From Gammaproteobacteria bacterium (GTDB lineage Bacteria > Pseudomonadota > Gammaproteobacteria > Arenicellales > Arenicellaceae), in the NCBI GenBank assembly GCA_030426005.1, contig JAUHZM010000191.1:1-6168 (forward strand): a stretch of DNA of 6,168 nt. The letters are read 5' to 3'. Positions 1 through 4,764 of this stretch are shown piece after piece; position 1 is the first letter of the stretch; every line of letters starts with the position of its first letter. The notes under the pieces are model-generated. The model did not search any database. It was not told where the DNA came from and was given only the letters and a program-made list of their open reading frames with translations. The translations under genes were made by a program, and so were the position numbers.

Positions 1-714
1 CTTGGCGGCACTGAAAGCGGCCTCGACGTGCTTGCCAAAGGCGGCTTGCTCGTTAGCCTCCTGGGTATAACTTTGAACAGTTTTTATTTGCTGAATGATT
101 TCACCTGCGTAACTGCCAACGTCGGCGATTGAATCTTGGCTTTGCCGCGAGAGATTGCGTACGCGTCGCCCAAATAACATGATCGGCAACAGCACCACCG
201 GCACACCGGCCAGCACGAATAAGCTCAATTTAAGATTGGTTACCAGCATCAGAATCATGCCACCAACAAAGGTGAGCGAAGATCGGAGTGCCATAGACGC
301 AGATGAGCCGATGACCGTCTCCAGCAGGGTGGTGTCGGTAGTCAAGCGAGACATGATCTCGCCACTGCGATTTTCTTCGTAATAGCTCGGGTGTAAGGTC
401 AGCAAATGATCAAACACCGATTGTCGTATGTCGGCAGACACACGCTCACCTAGCCAAGACACCAGATAAAAGCGGATGTAGGTACCGATCGACATCAATA
501 CGGCTACTCCAATAATAAACAATGCCGCCTGGTTTAATTTTTCTGGTGAGCCCGCAACAAAGCCATCGTCAATGAGTAAGCGAACGCCTTGTCCCATCGC
601 CAGCGTTACACCTGCGGTGAATAGTAGAGCGATCCCAGCGGCGATCAGTGTGCCTTTGTATTTGCTCAGATACGTCGCGAGTTTGAATAGAACCGTATAA
701 GTCTTACTTTGCAT
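1..714 (-). CDS. MsbA-related ABC exporter, N-terminal transmembrane domain (partial, C-terminal part beyond left edge)
   Basis: Reading the minus strand from the ATG at 714-712 gives 238 codons with no stop, running off the left edge. The product looks like the membrane half of a type I ABC exporter fused to an ATPase (MsbA/LmrA-like; it most resembles the 'MsbA-related' permease/ATP-binding group). Hydrophobic segments lie at about residues 21-40, 62-86, 138-158 and 162-182. Between the second and third is the typical cytoplasmic segment with SYYEENRSGEIMSRLTTD (110-127), a hallmark of this exporter domain, and IKTVQSYTQE (210-219) fits the later conserved helix. The Walker A, signature and Walker B motifs are expected beyond the window and are not seen. 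An in-frame TGA lies about 13 codons upstream and there is no better ATG, so this start is favoured although the Shine-Dalgarno is poor. Family assignment is firm; the exported substrate (lipid, drug or peptide) cannot be told. It is divergent from the lipoprotein gene. Confidence 0.9.
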   Translation of the reverse strand, partial: MQSKTYTVLFKLATYLSKYKGTLIAAGIALLFTAGVTLAMGQGVRLLIDDGFVAGSPEKLNQAALFIIGVAVLMSIGTYIRFYLVSWLGERVSADIRQSVFDHLLTLHPSYYEENRSGEIMSRLTTDTTLLETVIGSSASMALRSSLTFVGGMILMLVTNLKLSLFVLAGVPVVLLPIMLFGRRVRNLSRQSQDSIADVGSYAGEIIQQIKTVQSYTQEANEQAAFGKHVEAAFSAAK

Positions 715-834
715 GGGGCGTCCGGATTGTGAGGATTTGTTTCACGCGACGTTGTGGAGAATGGCGTGGCATCGAGTTTTTAACTACATGGTAACGATTA
801 ATTTTTATTCAATTGCATCGTGATAATGCCATCC

Positions 835-844
835 CTAATATTAG
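835..844. repeat. 10-bp palindrome at the lipoprotein start region
   Basis: CTAATATTAG is a perfect 10-bp palindrome ending 4 bases before the preferred ATG at 849, where a ribosome binding site would be expected. It is AT-rich and may be chance; an operator role is only a possibility. Confidence 0.3.
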
Positions 845-848
845 TCGT

Positions 849-1487
849 ATGAACTATAAAACAATCAGTAAATTAGCATTTTCAGGCCTCATGGCCGGGT
901 TTTTGTCTGCCTGCTCACCGGAACCGCCAGATCAAAAAAGTGGCAATGGCACAGCGGATCAGGATTATCTTGAGATCAGCTTCGAAGATGGCCCAAACCA
1001 AGGTGTGCATCGCTATATTCCTGGCGACTCTGCTGCGGCGGGCGTCTCGTTGAGCTACAGCAAGCCGAATGACCTGAGTTTTTTTGCCGCCGCCGATATT
1101 CGATCACAACAAGGTGATTTGCAGATTAGTTCGGTGCGTCGGTTCACTAAAGGCCCGCTAGTGGAAGGGGCCAATAACGCGACCTCGTGGCTTGTGAAGA
1201 AGAGCGGGGCTGCATCGAAGAAGCCGCTCGACTGTGGCCGTTTGGAAATGCGCGATACCAGTAATACGCAGCCGTATCAGGCGGTGTATGGCACATACTT
1301 AGATTGCGGCCCGACTGAAATTACGCGACTCGATGATTGGCAGAGCGATGCGACTGGGCAATTCCGGCGAGTAGAAGGTTGGTACCAAGACCGGGTTCGC
1401 TTGCAAGTGTCGATGGACGACGCGCCATTTGAAACCATCGACACTACCATTGTCGTTAAGTTCTCAATACTGCAGCGGCAACCGTAA
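849..1487 (+). CDS. Small outer-membrane-type lipoprotein of unknown function
   Basis: This encodes 212 residues from the ATG at 849. The frame is open 12 codons further up to a TTG at 813, but the ATG start places a complete lipoprotein signal at the N-terminus: charged MNYK, a hydrophobic core, and the lipobox LSAC with Cys22 as the lipidated residue, so I prefer it. Ser at +2 rather than Asp suggests sorting to the outer membrane. A Pro/Gly-rich linker (24-36) follows, then a polar, probably beta-rich domain. Two further cysteines, Cys129 and Cys153, each lie in an LDCG motif (127-130 and 151-154) and could form a disulfide in the periplasm. I recognise no known domain. No clear Shine-Dalgarno precedes the ATG; a 10-bp palindrome sits there instead. 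The neighbours, a divergent ABC exporter and a convergent exported protein, give no functional clue. Confidence 0.8.
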   Translation: MNYKTISKLAFSGLMAGFLSACSPEPPDQKSGNGTADQDYLEISFEDGPNQGVHRYIPGDSAAAGVSLSYSKPNDLSFFAAADIRSQQGDLQISSVRRFTKGPLVEGANNATSWLVKKSGAASKKPLDCGRLEMRDTSNTQPYQAVYGTYLDCGPTEITRLDDWQSDATGQFRRVEGWYQDRVRLQVSMDDAPFETIDTTIVVKFSILQRQP

Positions 1488-1508
1488 TCGTTTTCTTGCC
1501 TTACACAC

Positions 1509-1540
1509 AAAAAGGGCCGAACCATTTCTCGGTTCAGCCC
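1509..1540 (-). terminator. Rho-independent terminator of the minus-strand exported-protein gene
   Basis: Arms 1531-1540 and 1514-1523 form a 10-bp stem with a 7-base loop (1524-1530). Read on the minus strand the RNA stem is GGGCUGAACC paired with GGUUCGGCCC, complete with one U-G wobble, and runs straight into five U (1513-1509). On the plus strand the same position becomes a C-A mismatch and no good U-run follows directly, so it should end the minus-strand gene better than the converging lipoprotein gene. It begins about 24 bases after the TAA at 1565-1567. Confidence 0.85.
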
Positions 1541-1564
1541 CAGTCGTTGTTTTGTTAGGCTGGG

Positions 1565-2362
1565 TTATCCGCCAAACAACTCGCCGAGATTAGGCATCTC
1601 CGGCATGTCTTCTGGTTCGCCGGTGCTTTCGCTCTTCGCACCACTCATACCATATTCGAGCAGAGCGGAGCTGAAGCTGTCTTGCTTACCATTGGTGGTA
1701 GATGTGCCCTCGGTTTTTACGGTACCGAAAGGTACTTTAGATGACAGCCACATGGTGCTGTCACTTTCAACGTTGATCTTTTTGAATACCACCTTCATGC
1801 TGACAGACCCCTGGCCGTTGATCTTGCGGGTCGAGAATTCGCCAGCAGGCACGGTGATTGTTTCGGTGCCTTGATCGGTAAAGTCGTACTGAATCTCAGT
1901 GTTGAATGCTGCCATCATGCCGGACATCATGTTTTGGCTATTGCCCATGCGCATCGGTTTTTCATTGCCGCTTTGCATGATGGTCTCAACGCCAAAGCCG
2001 CGTAGATTGCTTAATACATTAGCGGGATCGCCAACCATGGTGGATTTAGGGATTAATGACTTGATGATGGCACGGTCGCCATCCGCCTTACGTTTCCCCT
2101 TTTTATTGATTTTAAATGAGTCGATACCGATCTCAATCCAATAGTGTGTCTCACCATTACGCTCTTCTGAGCCGAGCATCGACGTGCGAATTGTGGTGCC
2201 GGTTTGACGTCCTTTTGAGTCCGTTACGATATCCTCGCGGACTTGCCAGCTTCCAACCGGGCTGGCGGCCAGTAAGTCGAAGTTTACTTTTTCGGCGTGG
2301 GCAGTCGCCATGAATAATGATGTGGTTATTAGCAGTAAAAACGTGCTTAGCGTGTGCTTCAT
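1565..2362 (-). CDS. Exported methionine-rich protein of unknown function
   Basis: This encodes 265 residues. The N-terminus MKHTLSTFLLLITTSLFMATAHA is a clear Sec signal peptide, with an AHA cleavage site after residue 23 and no lipobox, so the mature protein is probably periplasmic or secreted. The body alternates short polar and hydrophobic stretches, as in a beta-sheet protein. TVPAGEF (170-176) followed by STMWLSSKVPFGTVKTEG (202-219) resembles the pattern of LolA/DUF3108-like beta-barrel periplasmic proteins ('V-x-aG-x-f ... W-l-s-x-x-v-P-f-g'), but this is only a resemblance. A Met-rich stretch at 137-150 has six Met in 14 residues. The C-terminal tail is acidic and Pro-rich, ending in a hydrophobic NLGELFGG. 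The start is supported by a GGAGA Shine-Dalgarno 8 bases upstream (complement of 2371-2375). It is transcribed alone and ends at the hairpin at 1509-1540. No function is assigned. Confidence 0.85.
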   Translation of the reverse strand: MKHTLSTFLLLITTSLFMATAHAEKVNFDLLAASPVGSWQVREDIVTDSKGRQTGTTIRTSMLGSEERNGETHYWIEIGIDSFKINKKGKRKADGDRAIIKSLIPKSTMVGDPANVLSNLRGFGVETIMQSGNEKPMRMGNSQNMMSGMMAAFNTEIQYDFTDQGTETITVPAGEFSTRKINGQGSVSMKVVFKKINVESDSTMWLSSKVPFGTVKTEGTSTTNGKQDSFSSALLEYGMSGAKSESTGEPEDMPEMPNLGELFGG

Positions 2363-2662
2363 AAGTTGAATCTCCGTTAAAAAGTCGGTGTTAGAGTTGC
2401 AACCGATCGGACATGGGGAAAGAGTTACTTAGTTAGTGTTCGAGTAACAAAATTCTCTCAGTTCGAGGGCCGCAAATTTTAAAGTCGCCTCGTTCAACGC
2501 GTGATCACAAGGTTTTTAAACACTGCCGATGCCAACAAAAACTGTTGTTCAATCTTGCTTTGGTGTAGATTGGGTGACCGCTCGCTATTGGAACACAATT
2601 TTTGGTTCAGGTGCAAACCATCTGCTTACTGAGCCGCAACAAAAACGACGACCTCTGTTGTT
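2363..2662. other. Divergent intergenic region, 300 bases
   Basis: This gap lies between the starts of the minus-strand exported-protein gene and the plus-strand pterin/transport operon, so it must hold promoters for both. I see no convincing sigma-70 pair for either. The best plus-strand guess is TTGTTC (2545-2550) and TAGATT (2566-2571), with a short 15-base spacer. It contains a spaced inverted repeat (2424-2448) and two short palindromes, CCGATCGG (2403-2410) and GTGATCAC (2501-2508). I found no small ORF with a good ribosome site and no riboswitch that I recognise, including no obvious preQ1 motif. Confidence 0.6.
2424..2448. repeat. Spaced inverted repeat GTTACT-N13-AGTAAC
   Basis: GTTACT (2424-2429) and AGTAAC (2443-2448) are exact reverse complements separated by 13 bases, 62 bases upstream of the exported-protein start. 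The centre-to-centre distance is 19 bases, so this could be an operator, but arms of 6 bases are expected by chance at some rate. Confidence 0.25.
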
Positions 2663-3151
2663 ATGCCACGACTGACCTCTATAGAAATTTGTAAGCAGTA
2701 CCTGCACTTTTCCGCCGCGCACTTCACCATTTTTTCAGCCACTGACCGAGAGCGTTTGCATGGCCATAATTGGCGACTCGGGGTTGAAATTACTGGTGAA
2801 ATCGACGAAAACGGATTGTGCTTCGATTACGCCATTTATAAGCGCATCCTGAAGGACCTGTGTGCCAAGTACGATGAGTACACCTTGATTGCAAAACAAT
2901 CTCCGTATTTGCAGATCAGCGAAGACGAGGATTTTTATCACATCACGCACGATGGTCGCACGCAGCCCTTGTTAAAGACCGATACCATCTTGATGCCGGT
3001 TAAAAATATCACCATCGAGGAGTTGGCGAACTATTTTCTCGAACAACTCACCGAGGATACAGGGCATTTGGATAAGCTTAAAATTCATGCCTTTGAAGTG
3101 CGCGTTTCTTCGGGGCCAGATCAATGGGGCATTGCCCGCTGGAGACGTTAA
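2663..3151 (+). CDS. 6-pyruvoyl-tetrahydropterin synthase / QueD-family protein with atypical active site
   Basis: This encodes 162 residues of the COG0720 T-fold family, whose members act on dihydroneopterin triphosphate in queuosine (QueD), biopterin or folate synthesis. FSAAH (16-20) and LHGHNW (32-37) supply the three zinc histidines His20, His33 and His35. TIEELANYFLEQL (117-129) is the usual conserved helix after the active site. The catalytic details differ. The Cys of C-x3-HGH is replaced (Arg29), and Glu30 makes E-x2-HGH, the motif reported for PTPS-III proteins that replace FolB in folate synthesis. The LDH motif reads YDE (70-72), so the catalytic His appears as Glu72. The C-terminal pterin-anchoring Glu (VKET in E. 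coli QueD) aligns with VRVS (146-149). At 162 residues it is longer than E. coli QueD (about 120), mainly through an insert at 80-110. ATG 2663 is the first start after a stop, with a weak Shine-Dalgarno. It is the first gene of a coupled operon. Family is sure; reaction is not. Confidence 0.85.
   Translation: MPRLTSIEICKQYLHFSAAHFTIFSATDRERLHGHNWRLGVEITGEIDENGLCFDYAIYKRILKDLCAKYDEYTLIAKQSPYLQISEDEDFYHITHDGRTQPLLKTDTILMPVKNITIEELANYFLEQLTEDTGHLDKLKIHAFEVRVSSGPDQWGIARWRR
3141..3145 (+). promoter_or_regulatory. Ribosome binding site of the YhhQ-family gene, inside the upstream coding sequence
   Basis: GGAGA lies in the last codons of the pterin-family gene, 6 bases before the ATG at 3152. It decides this start over the in-frame ATG at 3167 and supports translational coupling across the TAA-ATG junction. 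Confidence 0.7.
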
Positions 3152-3922
3152 ATGCAACAGTTGGCAATGAGTGATTCCAAACTGCAGGAGCGCCGCGAAC
3201 GCGTGTTTCTGTTGCTGGCCGGTTTTTTTCTGTGTGCCATGACCTTGTTGAATGTGATTGGTATCACGCGGTTTGTGCAAGTTGGTCCAATGCAGCTGGC
3301 CGTTGGTGTCTTGGCGTACCCATTGACCTTTTTATGCACCGACTTGATCTCTGAGCTGTATGGGCGTGCGCGCGCCAATTTTATGGTGACCGTCGGCCTG
3401 GTGCTGAACGTTTTTATCCTCGGAATAATGTGGCTTAGCAATGCCTTGCCGGCCGTTGACCCCAGTATTCAACCGCCTTGGCAAACATTGCCACTGGCTG
3501 GTGAAGTCGGCTTGCCGAATGGCACGGCCGTGCAAGGTAATGTGGAATTGTTCTCATTGATTTACGCCAATACCGCCGGTGCGGTGCTGGCGTCCATGGT
3601 GGCATACATTCTTGCCCAATATGTTGATGTCGCGCTTTTTCACTGGATCAAGCAAAAGACCAAGGGCAAGCATTTGTGGCTGCGTAACAATGGCAGCACC
3701 TTGATCAGTCAGGCGGTCGACTCAATCACCGTTATTATGGTTACATTTGGCGCCGTTCTGCTCGCCGGAGAAATGAGTTGGGCGGCAGTGTTGGCGCTGA
3801 TGGCGAGTAATTATATTTTTAAAATGGTATCCGCGCTGCTGGATACCCCGATTATCTATGGTTTGGTCCACTTTCTGCGCCCCTATCTTGGCTTGGTGGA
3901 TCAGCAGGAGACGCAAGCATGA
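3152..3922 (+). CDS. yhhQ: YhhQ/VUT-family queuosine precursor transporter
   Basis: This encodes a 256-residue inner-membrane protein of the VUT family (DUF165, PF02592). E. coli YhhQ imports the 7-deazapurine queuosine precursors preQ0 and preQ1. About six hydrophobic segments can be seen, near residues 17-37, 45-64, 76-96, 135-158, 187-206 and 209-228. Family motifs are present: YPLTFLCTDLISELYG (56-71) with its acidic pair in or near a membrane segment, and LWLRNNGSTLISQAVDS (175-191) after the VDVALFHWIKQKTKGK loop. It is longer than E. coli YhhQ (about 220) because of an N-terminal extension and a polar Pro/Gly-rich loop at about 99-132. It starts directly after the TAA of the pterin-family gene and overlaps the next gene by 4 bases, so the three are almost certainly co-translated. 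The operon fits import of a deazapurine or pterin. Family is secure; the exact substrate is inferred, because VUT paralogues may carry other compounds. Confidence 0.88.
   Translation: MQQLAMSDSKLQERRERVFLLLAGFFLCAMTLLNVIGITRFVQVGPMQLAVGVLAYPLTFLCTDLISELYGRARANFMVTVGLVLNVFILGIMWLSNALPAVDPSIQPPWQTLPLAGEVGLPNGTAVQGNVELFSLIYANTAGAVLASMVAYILAQYVDVALFHWIKQKTKGKHLWLRNNGSTLISQAVDSITVIMVTFGAVLLAGEMSWAAVLALMASNYIFKMVSALLDTPIIYGLVHFLRPYLGLVDQQETQA
3906..3911 (+). promoter_or_regulatory. Ribosome binding site of the short-chain dehydrogenase gene
   Basis: AGGAGA ends 7 bases before the ATG at 3919 and lies inside the 3' end of the transporter gene. With the ATGA overlap (3919-3922) it indicates coupled translation. 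Confidence 0.75.
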
Positions 3923-4623
3923 AGCAGGTTTTGGTCATTACAGGAGCGAGTAAAGGTATCGGTCACGCAACCGCCGCCCGCTTTGCGCAAGAAGGGTGGG
4001 ACGTGATTAACCTATCACGCTCATCTTGCGATGTGGCGGGCGTTACCAATATTGCCGTGGACCTCACTTCGCCAACCTGGTCGCAGGAGCATGGTGAGGC
4101 GCTGCAGTCCCTGGTTGGTACACCGCAACGTGTGTGTCTGGTCCACAACGCCGCTGTTATGACCAAGGAAATGGCGCAGACTCTGACTTCGGTAACCTTA
4201 CGGCGTGTGTTGGAGCTGAACGTGGTGGCACCAACAGAGCTCAATCGTCTGTTGATACCACAGATGCCTGCCGATTCGTCGATCATCTACATCAGCAGTA
4301 CCTTGGGTCGCAAAGCGGTCGCTAATACGCACGCTTACGTGGTCTCGAAGCATGCCGTAATCGGACAAATGCGCGCCACCTGTCAGGATCTGGCTGGTAC
4401 TATGATCCACACGGCGGCAATATGCCCAGGTTTTACAGAAACCGAGATGCTGAGTGAACACCTAGGTGCACACCCGGAAGTATTGGCGCAGATTACGTCG
4501 GGAATTGCCCATCGCCGTTTGGCACAGCCGGCAGAGATTGCCGAAACAATCTGGTTCGCAGCGCAAAATCCGGTAATCAACGGCGCAGTGCTGGATGCTA
4601 ATCTGGGGCAGATCGAGACTTGA
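3919..4623 (+). CDS. NADPH-type short-chain dehydrogenase/reductase (SDR)
   Basis: This encodes a 234-residue classical SDR with a Rossmann fold. All core motifs are visible: the dinucleotide loop TGASKGIG (8-15), HNAA (76-79) in place of NNAG, structural Asn101, catalytic Ser127, Tyr140 and Lys144 (YVVSK), and CPGFTETEM (169-177) after the active site. Lys12 in the glycine loop, plus Arg34 with no acidic residue at the end of strand 2, points to NADPH over NADH. It is a cytosolic oxidoreductase of carbonyl or imine substrates. The substrate cannot be read from sequence. Because it follows a pterin-family enzyme and a YhhQ-type transporter in a coupled operon, a pteridine or sepiapterin-reductase-like role is a reasonable guess, no more. 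The ATG overlaps the previous stop by 4 bases with a good Shine-Dalgarno. No clear hairpin terminator follows. Confidence 0.9.
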   Translation: MKQVLVITGASKGIGHATAARFAQEGWDVINLSRSSCDVAGVTNIAVDLTSPTWSQEHGEALQSLVGTPQRVCLVHNAAVMTKEMAQTLTSVTLRRVLELNVVAPTELNRLLIPQMPADSSIIYISSTLGRKAVANTHAYVVSKHAVIGQMRATCQDLAGTMIHTAAICPGFTETEMLSEHLGAHPEVLAQITSGIAHRRLAQPAEIAETIWFAAQNPVINGAVLDANLGQIET

Positions 4624-4650
4624 GTCGACTAATTTCTTGACCGTCTGGTG

Positions 4651-4680
4651 TTTATGCCTGTGATTGCTTGCTTATATAAT
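4651..4680 (+). promoter_or_regulatory. Probable sigma-70 promoter of panP
   Basis: A perfect -10 box TATAAT lies at 4675-4680, within the 141-base gap before panP. The matching -35 is weak: TTTATG at 4651-4656 with an 18-base spacer is the best fit. A better -35-like TTGACC (4637-4642) is 32 bases away and has no partner at the right distance. Transcription would start near 4687 and give a leader of roughly 78 bases. The box lies past the SDR stop, so panP is probably transcribed on its own, with possible read-through from the operon. Confidence 0.55.
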
Positions 4681-4719
4681 GGCGTGCTGGTCGACTATTC
4701 CACGATCGACGTCCACTTT

Positions 4720-4737
4720 CCCAGCGATGTTGCTGGG
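4720..4737 (+). promoter_or_regulatory. Leader hairpin upstream of panP
   Basis: CCCAGC (4720-4725) and GCTGGG (4732-4737) form a perfect 6-bp GC-rich stem with a 6-base loop, GATGTT. It is not followed by a T-run on either strand, so it is not a standard terminator. It would sit in the predicted panP leader, 27 bases before the GTG start, where it could affect RNA stability or translation; no known riboswitch is recognised. Confidence 0.4.
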
Positions 4738-4764
4738 TACATTATCCGCTAGGTCTTATCTGAC

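Noticed and set aside
155..382. Plus-strand ORF of 75 codons
   Set aside because: It is antisense to the ABC exporter coding sequence, which has strong family motifs throughout; no ribosome site and no recognisable product.
813..848. TTG start extending the lipoprotein by 12 residues
   Set aside because: It would put a polar stretch before the signal peptide; the ATG at 849 gives a normal lipoprotein signal length with Cys22.
1605..2313. Three plus-strand ORFs opposite the exported-protein gene
   Set aside because: They are mirror images of a gene with a signal peptide, Shine-Dalgarno and terminator; none has its own support.
2501..2508. GTGATCAC as a CRP or FNR site
   Set aside because: The half-sites abut without the 6- or 4-base spacer those regulators need; an 8-bp palindrome alone is weak evidence.
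2531..2571. Sigma-70 promoter for the pterin/transport operon
   Set aside because: TTGTTC and TAGATT are separated by only 15 bases and match poorly, so I do not annotate it as a promoter.
3148..3535. Minus-strand ORFs opposite the transporter gene
   Set aside because: The plus-strand frame has clear YhhQ motifs and coupled starts; the antisense ORFs show no domain or ribosome site.
4720..4737. Terminator of the SDR operon
   Set aside because: The stem is short and no T-run follows on either strand; it also lies downstream of a perfect -10 box, so a leader element is more likely.
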